Positions 18,545 through 28,698 of a DNA stretch of 64,000 nucleotides are shown piece by piece; position 1 is the first letter of the stretch, and each line of letters opens with the position of its first letter. Below the pieces are notes generated by a model, which was not told where the DNA came from, searched no databases, and saw only the letters and a program-made list of their open reading frames with translations. The stretch is from NCBI RefSeq assembly GCF_000429525.1, contig NZ_AUCA01000016.1:1-64000 (forward strand), given 5' to 3'. The translations under genes were made by a program, and so were the position numbers. The stretch is from Alicyclobacillus contaminans DSM 17975. Its GTDB lineage: Bacteria > Bacillota > Bacilli > Alicyclobacillales > Alicyclobacillaceae.

Positions 18545-19113
18545 CGTTCATCCCCCGCGTTCTCTCTCTCGTCATAATAAATAGATACCGCGATATCCCC
18601 GTAGGACCGGTGTTTACCCCGTTCCAGCGGCCCCACGCGTTCGGGAAGTGACACGGTGCGCGGATGTTCACACACCACCCCGTGGAGAACGGGGACAGTT
18701 CCTTTCGCCACGGTTTCGAGGACGGGCAGCCACAGCTGCTTTGCATACGGGGGATCGACAAACACCCAACCCACATCCACCGCTTCGGCGCACACCCTGG
18801 CCCACGCCGTCTGCCAGTCCATTCGCCAGACCTGGGTCTGCGCTTCCGCCTTGCAGCGGCGTATGTTCGCCAGAATGGCCTGTACGCTCAGAGGATTCGG
18901 ATCGACAAAAATGGCCGACTCGGCGCCGCGGCTCAACGCCTCCAGGCCAAGGGCTCCAGAACCGGCGAACAGGTCCACCGCCGTCCGGCCGGACCAGTGA
19001 GGACCGAGCAAATTGAACATCGATTCCTTGACTCTATCCGTTGTCGGGCGAGCTGCCGTCCCCCGTGGGGCGTGCAGCGGCATGCCTTTCCACGCACCGG
19101 CAATTACGCGCAT
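18541..19113 (-). CDS. rsmD: 16S rRNA (guanine(966)-N(2))-methyltransferase RsmD
   Basis: About 190 aa. RsmD methylates G966 of 16S rRNA. It has the SAM-binding loop VDLFAGSGALGLEALSRG and the catalytic motif DPPY. The chosen ATG at 19113 gives MRVIAGAWKG, the family N-terminus; GTG codons 3-4 codons upstream are also possible and the SD does not decide. It is the first gene of rsmD-coaD-patatin, a pairing common in Firmicutes (ylbH-coaD). Confidence 0.94.
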   Translation of the reverse strand: MRVIAGAWKGMPLHAPRGTAARPTTDRVKESMFNLLGPHWSGRTAVDLFAGSGALGLEALSRGAESAIFVDPNPLSVQAILANIRRCKAEAQTQVWRMDWQTAWARVCAEAVDVGWVFVDPPYAKQLWLPVLETVAKGTVPVLHGVVCEHPRTVSLPERVGPLERGKHRSYGDIAVSIYYDERENAGDER

Positions 19114-19304
19114 TCCATTCACCACTTTCTCTCCACCACTGTACCACACGAAAATGGCACAGAAAAATCTGCATGTCCAGGTATACTTCCGGTAAAACCG
19201 GCAACACTATGGATAACAACGGCGAGAGCTGTTGTAGGCAACCGCGGGTGAAGGCTTACGTTCCCCATAAGCGCTTCCCTCCGGTTTCTCCTCTCCCAGA
19301 ATGG

Positions 19305-19359
19305 TCCGCGCTTGCGCGGATCGCAGAAACCCACGCGTACCCGGGCGTGGGTTTTCTGC
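19305..19359. other. two consecutive hairpins in the rsmD/amidase intergenic region
   Basis: TCCGCGC/GCGCGGA (19305-19320, 2-base loop) is followed by a longer hairpin (19323-19336 paired with 19345-19359, core AAACCCACGC). The second ends in TTTT on the plus strand. No plus-strand gene lies upstream, so a terminator role is unclear. The rest of the 293-base gap between rsmD and the amidase (19114-19406) holds no gene that I can recognise. Confidence 0.5.
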
Positions 19360-19365
19360 TATAAT
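19357..19365 (+). promoter_or_regulatory. extended -10 promoter of the amidase gene
   Basis: TGC followed by a perfect TATAAT (19360-19365) forms an extended -10 element 41 bases before the amidase start. There is no convincing -35 at 17 bases because that stretch is the hairpin. Extended -10 promoters can work without one. Confidence 0.5.
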
Positions 19366-19406
19366 CCCCTCAACAGAATTGCATCCGGGAAAGGCGGGTT
19401 TGGGGA

Positions 19407-20804
19407 TTGCAGCCACACACGTGGACGCTCACAGAAACAATGAGGGCCCTTCAACGAAAGGACATCTCCAGTGTGGAACTGACAGAGCATTATCTCAGGC
19501 GACTGACTCGGCACAACGCCAGTCTCAACGCCTTCCTCAGTCTCTCCGACACAATACTGGAACAGGCGAAAGCCGTCGACGCCCGGCGCACTCGCGGTGA
19601 GGAGCACCGTCCGTTGGCGGGTGCGCCGATTGCTGTGAAAGATCTGCTTGACACCGCACACCTGTACACCACGTACGGCGGGAAGCACTACGTCAACCAT
19701 CTGCCGCGGGCGACCGCTACCGCCGTTTCTCGCTTGGAACAGGCGGGCGCCATCGTGCTTGGAAAGACCAATCTCCACGAATACGCATACGGAACCACCA
19801 CAGAAAATCCGCATTTCGGAAACGCGAGAAACCCGTGGAACACTTCCAAAATCGCCGGTGGGTCCAGCGGCGGATCGTCGGTCGCGCTGGCTGCCGGACT
19901 GAGCGTTGCGGCGCTTGGCACCGACACCGGAGGGAGCATTCGCATCCCGGCCGCGTTGTGCGGACACGTGGGATTCAAACCGACGCACGGACTGGTGAGC
20001 ACGTACGGCGTGTTTCCACTGGCCCCTTCGCTCGACCATGTGGGCCCGATGACACGGTCGGTGGCCGATGCGCGCTTGATGATGGCGCTGTTGGCCGGTC
20101 CTGACCCAAACGACGCAAACACCCTGCACCGCCCCGTGCGTACCTTCGAGCGCGGCCGCACGCCGACACCGGTTCGTCTCGGTGTGCCAACCGGCTTCTT
20201 CTTTGAACGCTGCCATCCTTCCGTGCTACAGGTGATGCACGCAGCACTGCAGAAACTGCGGGACAACGGAGTGTTATTCGAAGAAGTCGATATCCCCATG
20301 ATGAGCGACGTTCCGGAAATGCAGCGGCGGACCATCGCCAGCGAGGCGGCGGCCGTACACGCGTCGCTGCTCGCCGCACATCCGGAGGTGTACGGAGAGG
20401 ATGTCCGCCGCCGCTTGGAAGCAGGCGCTGACGTGACGGGCGCGCAATACATTGAAGCCCAGCGATTGCGCCGGGACTTTGTTCAATCGCTGACCACAGT
20501 GTTCGATCGGGTGCAGGCCGTTGTCACCCCCACCGTGGGACTGCCAGCCACCGATATCGGCCAGTGGAAAGCGCACGTGAAGTCGCTGGAAGTCAACGTT
20601 CGCGCACATCTGACCCGACTCACCAACCCTTGGAACCTGAGCGGACTGCCGGCCATCACGCTTCCGTGCGGAACCACCATCGACGGGCTGCCGGTGGGAC
20701 TGCAGTTGGTGGGATGGCGCAACACCGACGCGCGTTTGCTCGACATTGCCGAAAGCATTGAGGACGTGCTTGGCAAAAGCACCCTGGCGCCCGCTTACCG
20801 GTAA
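19407..20804 (+). CDS. amidase (amidase signature family)
   Basis: The 465-aa amidase signature protein has the Ser-cisSer-Lys triad: Lys in PIAVKDLLDT, Ser residues in GGSSGGSSVALAAG and the nucleophile in GTDTGGSIRIPA. The family includes GatA, but no gatB or gatC is near and the gene stands alone, so a hydrolase acting on an unknown amide is more likely than the tRNA amidotransferase subunit. The start TTG at 19407 follows GGCGGG by eight bases. No signal peptide is seen. Confidence 0.88.
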   Translation: MQPHTWTLTETMRALQRKDISSVELTEHYLRRLTRHNASLNAFLSLSDTILEQAKAVDARRTRGEEHRPLAGAPIAVKDLLDTAHLYTTYGGKHYVNHLPRATATAVSRLEQAGAIVLGKTNLHEYAYGTTTENPHFGNARNPWNTSKIAGGSSGGSSVALAAGLSVAALGTDTGGSIRIPAALCGHVGFKPTHGLVSTYGVFPLAPSLDHVGPMTRSVADARLMMALLAGPDPNDANTLHRPVRTFERGRTPTPVRLGVPTGFFFERCHPSVLQVMHAALQKLRDNGVLFEEVDIPMMSDVPEMQRRTIASEAAAVHASLLAAHPEVYGEDVRRRLEAGADVTGAQYIEAQRLRRDFVQSLTTVFDRVQAVVTPTVGLPATDIGQWKAHVKSLEVNVRAHLTRLTNPWNLSGLPAITLPCGTTIDGLPVGLQLVGWRNTDARLLDIAESIEDVLGKSTLAPAYR

Positions 20805-20808
20805 TGGA

Positions 20809-20848
20809 AACGGGCTGGCCGGATGCGTACATCCCGGATCAGCCCGTT
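20809..20848. terminator. long hairpin between the convergent amidase and gtrA genes
   Basis: AACGGGCTG (20809-20817) pairs with CAGCCCGTT (20840-20848), and inside it CCGGATG pairs with CATCC(CGG) around a CGTA loop. The stem-loop sits between two converging stops. Neither strand has a strong U-tract, so efficiency is uncertain. Confidence 0.55.
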
Positions 20849-20861
20849 CATGCGGAAGCGA

Positions 20862-21371
20862 TTATTCAGTTTTCCGAGGTTCACCCATCAGTCCGTGCCA
20901 TACGGCCGACATGCGGTGACGGTGGAACACCCAACCCCTCAGGCAGGCGTAACTCACCGTGGACGCGGCCAACATCGCCAATCCCTTCGCCACGTTGTTC
21001 TCAATCACCGCAGGCCAAACCTGCATCCGTGCCATTATGCCACTGGACCAGTACAAAATCCCGTCGTTCACCAGCAGGTTCACCACCGCCTGTGCCAGGA
21101 ACCCCAGCCTCTCCCGCAGGCTGCCGTCCGCCGTGTCCGCGAACGTCCAGCGCCGATTCCAGAAGTAACTGTTCGCAATGGCACAGATGACCGCGACGGA
21201 GTTGCACACCGTCCACGCGGCGGCGCTCCTCGGTTGGAACCAGAGCGCCAGTCCATTGAGCACCAGTAGATCCACCGCGGCGTTCAGCGATCCGACGGTC
21301 AAAAATTTCACGTATCGACGACTTGCGGCCCCGGCCCGCATCGCCAGTGCGACTGTGGAGTGGATGGACAA
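20862..21371 (-). CDS. GtrA family membrane protein
   Basis: The 169-aa protein has four predicted membrane helices, with the GtrA/DPMS-type motifs FLTVGSLNAAVDLLVLNGL, NSYFWNRRWTF and ILYW. GtrA proteins take part in moving lipid-linked sugars across membranes or in surface glycosylation. TTG at 21371 follows GAGGAGG, 12 bases after the sqdX stop, so it is in the sulfolipid operon. A role in handling the SqdX product or another glycolipid is an inference from position; no experimental parallel is known to me. Confidence 0.87.
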   Translation of the reverse strand: MSIHSTVALAMRAGAASRRYVKFLTVGSLNAAVDLLVLNGLALWFQPRSAAAWTVCNSVAVICAIANSYFWNRRWTFADTADGSLRERLGFLAQAVVNLLVNDGILYWSSGIMARMQVWPAVIENNVAKGLAMLAASTVSYACLRGWVFHRHRMSAVWHGLMGEPRKTE

Positions 21372-21383
21372 TCCCCTGCCTCC

Positions 21384-22538
21384 TCACGAACGCCCCTGTT
21401 GCACGACGTCCGTTATCACCGGTACGCGCTTCGCCAACAGTTGGTGATAGTGCTGGAGCAGCTGCTCGGTCGGCCGCGCCCAATCCACATTCTGGACCAA
21501 GATTCGCGCCCGCTCCCGCACCTGAGAACGACAATCCTCATCGAACAAAACGGACTGGATGGCGCGGATCATGTCTTCGGGATGGTCAGGATTGAAGATC
21601 ACGCCGGCGGCACCATCTTCGAGCACCTCCCGCGTGGGAGGGCTGTCGGCTGCCATCACCGGCAACCCGGCTGCCATCGCCTCAAACAACACCAGCCCGA
21701 GCGTTTCAGTGGTCGAGGGAAACACAAAGCCATCCGCCGACGCGTACGCGGCAGCGAGCTCGGGCCCGTGCAAATACCCGGTGAAGACGGTCGGCGTACC
21801 GGCAAACACCGTTTCCAGTTGCTTTCGATGCGGCCCATCTCCGACGATGGCCAGTCGGACATTTGAAAATTTATCCAAGCAAGGACGCAGCCGCTCAATC
21901 CCTTTTTCGGGCGCCAACCTGCCCACATACAGCAGCACCTTGTCCCCATCGCCGGTGGCCCCGAACCGACGCCGCAAATCCGGCGACGATGTGGCGTTCG
22001 CGTATAGGTTGAGATCCACGCCTCGTTCCCACAGCCCGACATTGCGAAAACCGTGGGCCACCAGCTCTTGAACCATGGCCCGAGAGGTGGCCAAATTGAT
22101 GCTCGCACGATTGTGCAAAGTCCGGAAATACCACCAGAGCGCCGGCTCGAGCCACGCCAGTCCGTAATGACGCGCATATGTCGGCACGTTCGTATGATAG
22201 GAAGCCATCAGCGGAATGCCGAGGCGGCGGGCGTAATAAATCCCGCCGAGACCGAGAAACGCAGGATTGACCACGTGTACCAAGTCCGGTTTGAACGCCA
22301 TCAGTTGCCGCCGAATGTAACGTCTGGGCAACGCGAACCGTTTCTCCGGATAGAGCGTGAATCGAAACGATGGGACGCCGATGACCGTTGCGGACTCGTA
22401 GGTTTCCGGACCGCCTTCCGGAGCAAACAGCAATACCTCGTGTCCTGCTGTTTTCAGGTGCTTCAACGTTGCACATAGACGTGTCACTATGCCGTCCGTC
22501 CCGGGAAGAAACGTTTCCGTGAACATGGCAATCCGCAT
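21384..22538 (-). CDS. sqdX: glycosyltransferase family 4, SqdX/SQD2-type sulfoquinovosyltransferase
   Basis: The 384-aa GT-B enzyme should transfer sulfoquinovose from UDP-sulfoquinovose to diacylglycerol, giving sulfolipid (SQDG). The N-terminus MRIAMFTETFLPGTDGIVTRL, the block LVHVVNPAFLGLGGIYYAR and ASYHTN are characteristic of SqdX. The C-terminal domain has YVGRLAPEKGIERL and the donor-site motif PSTTETLGLVLFEAMAAG. ATG at 22538 follows GGAGGT, which overlaps the sqdB stop. A GT4 acting on another donor is possible, but the adjacent sqdB makes SQDG synthesis much more likely. Confidence 0.9.
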   Translation of the reverse strand: MRIAMFTETFLPGTDGIVTRLCATLKHLKTAGHEVLLFAPEGGPETYESATVIGVPSFRFTLYPEKRFALPRRYIRRQLMAFKPDLVHVVNPAFLGLGGIYYARRLGIPLMASYHTNVPTYARHYGLAWLEPALWWYFRTLHNRASINLATSRAMVQELVAHGFRNVGLWERGVDLNLYANATSSPDLRRRFGATGDGDKVLLYVGRLAPEKGIERLRPCLDKFSNVRLAIVGDGPHRKQLETVFAGTPTVFTGYLHGPELAAAYASADGFVFPSTTETLGLVLFEAMAAGLPVMAADSPPTREVLEDGAAGVIFNPDHPEDMIRAIQSVLFDEDCRSQVRERARILVQNVDWARPTEQLLQHYHQLLAKRVPVITDVVQQGRS

Positions 22539-22546
22539 CGTTCGAC

Positions 22547-23707
<1,161 letters not shown>

Positions 23708-23748
23708 TCATCGGTCAACATTCTAATTGCTGAGGGTATTTCTACTCC

Positions 23749-23777
23749 ACTGTACAAGTTTTGCGAGCGTCGGGCAA
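23749..23777 (-). promoter_or_regulatory. putative promoter of the sulfolipid operon
   Basis: Minus-strand -35 TTGCCC (23772-23777) and -10 TACAGT (23749-23754), spacer 17 bases, about 54 bases before the sqdB start. The match is moderate and unverified. The remaining intergenic DNA up to psd (23778-24099) holds the possible small ORF and the inverted repeat listed separately. Confidence 0.5.
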
Positions 23778-23925
23778 CTGTGATTCTGGTCAACGTGGCA
23801 GACCTCTGTGGAAGCGTGTCAAGAGAAGCGTTGTCATGCCATAGGAGTCAAACGTGAGGTTGTCCATACGAAGGATGAAGAAACGGGTGAAAGATGAGCG
23901 CCAGCGTGTTCCGCAGGCGCCCGGT

Positions 23926-24042
23926 TCACCACGGGCCGTGAAAATCACCGTAGGTTTCGCCGACGTAACACATCCATTTCCAGTACCAGCGCACCCCTTT
24001 ACCGCAGAGCCGCACGGCGCGTCGAATCGGTTGCACAGCCAT
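23926..24042 (-). CDS. possible 38-aa protein, unknown
   Basis: An open frame of 38 codons lies in the roughly 400-base gap between psd and sqdB. It starts ATG at 24042 (MAVQPIRRAVRLC) and contains a Trp/Tyr-rich stretch RWYWKWMCYVGETYGDFHGPW near the C-terminus (listed here as read, 21 residues shortened: RWYWKWMCYVGETYG then DFHGPW). GAGG is only two bases from the ATG, so translation initiation is doubtful, and the same bases form an inverted repeat. I recognise no family. Confidence 0.25.
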   Translation of the reverse strand: MAVQPIRRAVRLCGKGVRWYWKWMCYVGETYGDFHGPW

Positions 24043-24072
24043 CACCTCAAGAGCAGTGTTCCCGAGGTGATG
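24040..24072 (-). repeat. inverted repeat downstream of psd
   Basis: CATCACCTC (24040-24048) and GAGGTGATG (24064-24072) form a 9-bp stem with a 15-base loop, 28 bases past the psd stop. There is no U-tract, so a terminator role is only possible. Confidence 0.4.
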
Positions 24073-24099
24073 AACATCTATCCGTCGCCAGGCGCGCCC

Positions 24100-24936
24100 T
24101 CAGCGCTCACCGGCCAAAATGGCGATTTGCTGTCCCATGCGTACAATGTCTCCGGTTCGTACCGTGAATTGGTCGACCATGCCCGGCGGAAACAGCAGGA
24201 TGACCGTCGATCCGAACTCAAACCGCCCCAGTTCCCGCCCTCGCTGGACCGGTAAAGACACGTGCTGGCTCTGCATGCAGCGCTGCTTGCGACGCATGGG
24301 CCGTTCATACTGGGGGCCGTATGGGGTCCGAATGCTTCCGACAATGGTGGCGCCAACCTTGACCAGCGCCAACGTGCCAAAGTCAGTGGCCAACTGCGTG
24401 ATCAATCGCTCATTTTGCACGAACAAACCCTGAATATGAGCCACGCCCGCAGCGTTCACCGGGTACAGATTTCCGGGAATGTACCGCCAGTACGTGACAC
24501 GTCCGTCGAGCGGCGCGTGAATCCGGTGGTAATCGCGTGGGCTCAGGTAAATGGTGATGTAGCTGCCCGCCTGAAAGGCATCGGCCAAATCCTCGCCGCC
24601 CACCAAAGCACGCAAGGAATACGTCTTGCCTTTGGCCTGCAGCAGCGTTCCCGATTGGATATCCCCCATTTCGCTGACCGTGCCATCCACAGGCGACACC
24701 ACGCCGCTTTCCGCAATCGGCCGCGCATCCGCGCGCAGGCCCCGCGCAAAAAAATCCACCAGGCAGCGATACTGCTCGGGTGCATGTTCGGCCTCCGAAC
24801 AATCAATTTGGTAATGCCGGATATACCACGGAATCAGGTGGCGACTCCAACGCTTGCGCGCCGCATGGCCTACCCATTCCGTCAAGGTCCGCTTCGGAAG
24901 CACGCGCAACTTTACTCTGCCCAGTATGGATTTCAT
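24100..24936 (-). CDS. psd: phosphatidylserine decarboxylase
   Basis: The 278-aa pyruvoyl enzyme makes phosphatidylethanolamine from phosphatidylserine at the membrane. The autocleavage site is FEFGSTVILLFPP, a GST (about residue 242) where the Ser becomes the pyruvoyl group. SPVDGTVSEMG, SPRDYHRIHAPLDGRV and VNERL-like FVQNER are family blocks. pssA is not adjacent. It lies between recG and the sulfolipid operon, so genes for two polar head groups are neighbours. Confidence 0.95.
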   Translation of the reverse strand: MKSILGRVKLRVLPKRTLTEWVGHAARKRWSRHLIPWYIRHYQIDCSEAEHAPEQYRCLVDFFARGLRADARPIAESGVVSPVDGTVSEMGDIQSGTLLQAKGKTYSLRALVGGEDLADAFQAGSYITIYLSPRDYHRIHAPLDGRVTYWRYIPGNLYPVNAAGVAHIQGLFVQNERLITQLATDFGTLALVKVGATIVGSIRTPYGPQYERPMRRKQRCMQSQHVSLPVQRGRELGRFEFGSTVILLFPPGMVDQFTVRTGDIVRMGQQIAILAGER

Positions 24937-24960
24937 CAGTACACTCCCACTTCTTCATCG

Positions 24961-24997
24961 AAAAGCCCGCCACCTCCGACAACACCGACGGCGGGCT
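24961..24997 (-). terminator. intrinsic terminator after recG
   Basis: AGCCCGCC and GGCGGGCT (24964-24971 and 24990-24997) form an 8-bp stem; on the minus strand TTTTCG follows. It lies immediately after the recG stop. The loop contains a further short stem, and the U-tract has four bases. Confidence 0.65.
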
Positions 24998-24998
24998 G

Positions 24999-27038
24999 TT
25001 AATCTCGATAATACGACGATTTCGGCACCTCGCGCAGTGTCCGCCGCAACGATTGATACGCGGGCAAAAGCCAAAAGTCCGGATTCTTGATGAGTGCCGC
25101 CGCCTCGTCTCGCGCCACCTCCATAATCCGGAAGTCCTTCGCCAAGTCCCCAACGCTGAATTCCGGAAGACCGCTCTGACGGACGCCCAGGAATTCTCCC
25201 GGTCCTCGCAGCGCCAGATCTTTCTCGGCAATCTCGAATCCGTCCTGCGTGGCCACCATCGTCTGCAGCCGTTCCACGGCGTATTCGGAACTGGCGTCCG
25301 AGAGCAGAAGACAGTGGCTGGCGTGTGGACCGCGCCCCACTCGACCGCGCAATTGGTGCAACTGCGCCAGCCCAAATCGTTCAGCGTGGTATATCAACAT
25401 CACCGAAGCGTTCGGCACGTCAATGCCCACTTCAATCACCGTGGTGCTCACCAGCACGCGCACATCGCCCGCTGCAAATGCCCGCATCACCGCATCCTTC
25501 TCCCGGGACGGCATGCGCCCATGCAGGAGCGCCACCGCATAACCTGCGAATTGCGCCTGCAGGTGCGACTCCAGTTCGGTGGCGGACCTGACGTCAGCCA
25601 TGTGCTCCGACTCTTCGACCAGCGGGGCCACAACGTACACCTGTCGTCCGGCCGCCAGTTCCCTGCGCGCCAAACGAATGGCCGCAGCTTCCTCGGACAT
25701 TCGCAGCCAAACGGTGCGGATGGGTTGTCGCCCAGCCGGCAGTTCATTCAGCGTCGTGACGTCCAAATCCCCGTAAACCGCCAACGCCAGCGTCCGAGGA
25801 ATCGGTGTGGCGGACAGGTAGAGCACATCCGGCGCCCGTCCCTTCTGTCTCAGAATGGCGCGCTGTGACACCCCAAACCGGTGTTGTTCGTCGGTGATCA
25901 CCAATCCCAGATTGGCAAACTCCACATCTTCGGTCAATAGGGCGTGGGTCCCAATCACCAAATGCACGCTGCCGTCCGCAATTTCTTGCAGCAGCCGCCG
26001 ACGTTCTGCCTCCGGCGTGCTTCCGGTCAACAGTCGAACGGTCATCCCGAGCGGTGTCAGCCGCTGGGATGCAGCCGCCATGTGCTGCTCCGCGAGAATT
26101 TCGGTGGGCGCCATGAACGCCGATTGTTCCCCGTTGCGGTACACGGCGTAGGCTGCCCAAAACGCAACCCAGGTTTTTCCTGACCCCACATCGCCCTGGA
26201 GCAGTCGATGCATCGCCGTCGGGCTCCCCAGATCGTTGGCAATTTCCAAGCAGGCCCGCTCCTGGGCGCCGGTCAACGGATACGGCAGCGACGCGCGGAA
26301 CGTGTCCCAGGCATCGTCCGGGACGCGGCGCGCCACTCCCTGCTGCGTTGGCTGAACCGTGGCGCGAAACCACTGCAACTGTAGCTGAAATAGAAAAAAT
26401 TCTTCAAATGCCAAGCGCCGATGCGCCTGGCGCAAATCTTCAGTCGAAGTCGGCTCATGCATCTTGCATACCGCTTGCCGGTGTGTCCACAGGCGATACT
26501 TGCGCATCAGGTCGTGCGACAACAGCTCCTCCAATTGATCCGCATAGCGTTCCAGCGCTTTCCGGATGATACCCTGCAATTGCGAGGAACCCAGCGCCTT
26601 GCTGCCCGCGTACACCGGCACCAAGCCATCCTCCGCCTGCCGCCCCCCGAAATCCGTGTGCGAGATGACCAGCGTTTGTCGATCCGGATCATACCGGCCG
26701 GTGACGGTCACAATTCGCCCGTCGGTCAGTTTCGGTTTCAAGTAGTGCTGGTTGAACCACATCCCTCGGACCCGCTGGCGGTAGTCGACACGCAGCGTGG
26801 CCAAGCACACCGACTTTTTGCCGTGCCATCGAACCTGCGCATCCCCTTCCACCACCGCGCGCACCGTCACCCGTTCCGATGGACCGAACGCCTCCAGCGG
26901 CCGGGGGCGCCGGTCTTCGTAACGACGCGGGAAATAGTGCAGCAGGTCGTGAACGGTCTCAATACCCAATTCGGCCAAGCAGCGCTGCTTGGCCTGACCA
27001 ACACCGGGAACATGGGTAACCGGAATCGATCGGAGCAT
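24999..27038 (-). CDS. recG: ATP-dependent DNA helicase RecG
   Basis: The 679-aa superfamily 2 helicase reverses stalled replication forks and processes branched DNA. The N-terminal wedge domain with an OB fold is followed by Walker A GDVGSGKTWVAF (about residues 290-300), the DEQH box ITDEQHRFGVSQRA and the C-terminal motif HQLRGRVGRGPHASHC. ATG at 27038 follows GGAG by nine bases, 6 bases after the kinase gene. Confidence 0.97.
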   Translation of the reverse strand: MLRSIPVTHVPGVGQAKQRCLAELGIETVHDLLHYFPRRYEDRRPRPLEAFGPSERVTVRAVVEGDAQVRWHGKKSVCLATLRVDYRQRVRGMWFNQHYLKPKLTDGRIVTVTGRYDPDRQTLVISHTDFGGRQAEDGLVPVYAGSKALGSSQLQGIIRKALERYADQLEELLSHDLMRKYRLWTHRQAVCKMHEPTSTEDLRQAHRRLAFEEFFLFQLQLQWFRATVQPTQQGVARRVPDDAWDTFRASLPYPLTGAQERACLEIANDLGSPTAMHRLLQGDVGSGKTWVAFWAAYAVYRNGEQSAFMAPTEILAEQHMAAASQRLTPLGMTVRLLTGSTPEAERRRLLQEIADGSVHLVIGTHALLTEDVEFANLGLVITDEQHRFGVSQRAILRQKGRAPDVLYLSATPIPRTLALAVYGDLDVTTLNELPAGRQPIRTVWLRMSEEAAAIRLARRELAAGRQVYVVAPLVEESEHMADVRSATELESHLQAQFAGYAVALLHGRMPSREKDAVMRAFAAGDVRVLVSTTVIEVGIDVPNASVMLIYHAERFGLAQLHQLRGRVGRGPHASHCLLLSDASSEYAVERLQTMVATQDGFEIAEKDLALRGPGEFLGVRQSGLPEFSVGDLAKDFRIMEVARDEAAALIKNPDFWLLPAYQSLRRTLREVPKSSYYRD

Positions 27039-27044
27039 GGGAAT

Positions 27045-28688
27045 CTACTCCAAGGAAAAAATATAGTCGTATATCGGCTGTCCACCGTACTTCAGTTCCA
27101 CTTCCAGCGACGTCTCCGACGTAATGACGTCAACGAGCGTACGCAGTTCGTCTTCCGACACGTCATTTCCGTAAAATACCGTCAGCAGTTCGGCATCCTC
27201 TGCAGCCATCGCTTCCACGACCGCGCGCACCGCTTCGCTGCGGGCATTGCCGACGTAAATCAAGCGCTGATTGTCAAAGCCGAGAAACTGATTTTCGCGA
27301 ATCTCCATCCCCTGAAACACACTGTCTCGAACAGCGCGAACGACCAAGCCCGAGTGGACCGACGCGCTGCGCTCCCGCATCCGCTGCACCAACGTTTCCA
27401 CGGGAATGCCGGCCTGCATGGCCATCATCGCGGCGATGCCTTCGGGAATGGTCGCCGTCGGTACCACGTGAATGCAATCGTCGAGGATTTCAACCGCTTG
27501 TCGAGCCGCCATCACAATGTTCTTGTTGTTCGGCAGCACGATGACGGAGGCGGCGCCGGTGGATTGGCAAGCGATCACAATCTCCTCGGTGCTCGGATTC
27601 ATCGTCTGCCCGCCGGAAATCACCACATCGGCCCCAAGGCTGCGGAAAATGTCTCGCATCCCGTCCCCTGCGGCCACCACCACCACGGCGAGCTCCTTCG
27701 ACGGCGACGCAGGTCGAGGCGGTCTGGCAGCGTGATGCATGGTCCACTCCGCGTGCTGTTCCGTCATGTTGTCTATCTTAATCTTTACGAGCGGCCCATA
27801 CGTAAGCGCGTCTTCCAGGACTCGGCCCGGATGCAGGGTGTGCACATGCACTTTCACCAAATCTTCGGCCGCTACCACTAACAGCGAATCGCCGTACACT
27901 GTCAGTTGCTGACGCAACGCCGCCTCAATCCGGTCCGTTTCCGCAGCAGGCACGCGCACCAGTACCTCTGTGCAATAGCCGAATTCACCGTCCAACGCGG
28001 GTGCCATCGCTTGTTGGCTCTGACCGGGCATCGGTTGATCCTCGGCTGACGATATCGGCCCTCCGGCCAATCCTCCGCGAAACCATCGGGCGAACCCTTC
28101 GAAAATAAACACCAATCCCTGACCGCCGGAATCGACCACGTCCGCCTGCTTCAACACGGGCAACAGTTCCGGCGTCCGCTGCAGCGCCCGCGCGGCCGCA
28201 TCCAGCACATGGTCCATCCAGGCGGCGAAATCATGGCCCTGTCGGGCCTCGCGCAAACCAGCGGCAGCCGCCTCCCGCGCCACCGTGAGAATGGTGCCTT
28301 CCACCGGCTTCGCGACCGCGCGGTAAGCAATTTGGACCCCTTCATACAAAGCCCGGGCAAACGTGACGACATCCAACGCGTCACGGGTCCGCCCGGCCTT
28401 GGCAAAACCGCGAAACAACTGAGACAGAATGACACCCGAGTTCCCGCGTGCGCCCATCATCAAACCGGTCGCAAGCGCCTGGGTCACTTCACTCAAACTG
28501 GCTTCCATGGAATCAGGCAGCGCGGCCACACCGGAAGCCAGCGTCATCTCCATATTCGTGCCGGTGTCGCCGTCGGGCACCGGAAACACGTTGAGTGCGT
28601 TCACGGAATCCCGCATTTCCTTCAAACGCGCATGCCCTGCACGCAGCAACGCAACGAACGCGGCACCCGATACATATTGGGTGGTCAT
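27045..28688 (-). CDS. DAK2-domain fatty acid kinase FakA-like protein (YloV)
   Basis: The 547-aa protein has an N-terminal DAK2 domain with the nucleotide/Mg motif FPVPDGDTGTNMEMTLASG (residues 34-52) and the C-terminal DegV-like region typical of YloV/FakA. FakA phosphorylates exogenous fatty acids bound to a FakB partner, feeding acyl-phosphate to PlsY. No fakB is in this window. It lies between yloU and recG as in B. subtilis, where sdaAB-sdaAA sit between it and recG; these are absent here. Confidence 0.9.
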   Translation of the reverse strand: MTTQYVSGAAFVALLRAGHARLKEMRDSVNALNVFPVPDGDTGTNMEMTLASGVAALPDSMEASLSEVTQALATGLMMGARGNSGVILSQLFRGFAKAGRTRDALDVVTFARALYEGVQIAYRAVAKPVEGTILTVAREAAAAGLREARQGHDFAAWMDHVLDAAARALQRTPELLPVLKQADVVDSGGQGLVFIFEGFARWFRGGLAGGPISSAEDQPMPGQSQQAMAPALDGEFGYCTEVLVRVPAAETDRIEAALRQQLTVYGDSLLVVAAEDLVKVHVHTLHPGRVLEDALTYGPLVKIKIDNMTEQHAEWTMHHAARPPRPASPSKELAVVVVAAGDGMRDIFRSLGADVVISGGQTMNPSTEEIVIACQSTGAASVIVLPNNKNIVMAARQAVEILDDCIHVVPTATIPEGIAAMMAMQAGIPVETLVQRMRERSASVHSGLVVRAVRDSVFQGMEIRENQFLGFDNQRLIYVGNARSEAVRAVVEAMAAEDAELLTVFYGNDVSEDELRTLVDVITSETSLEVELKYGGQPIYDYIFSLE

Positions 28689-28698
28689 TGCTGTCCTC

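Noticed and set aside
19150-19320. Riboswitch upstream of the amidase or rsmD
   Set aside because: Compared from memory with TPP, glycine, fluoride, SAM, M-box and SRP RNA cores; none of the conserved cores is present.
26421-27881. Plus-strand frame of 486 codons antisense to recG and the FakA-type gene
   Set aside because: It crosses two real genes on the opposite strand and has no recognisable domain.
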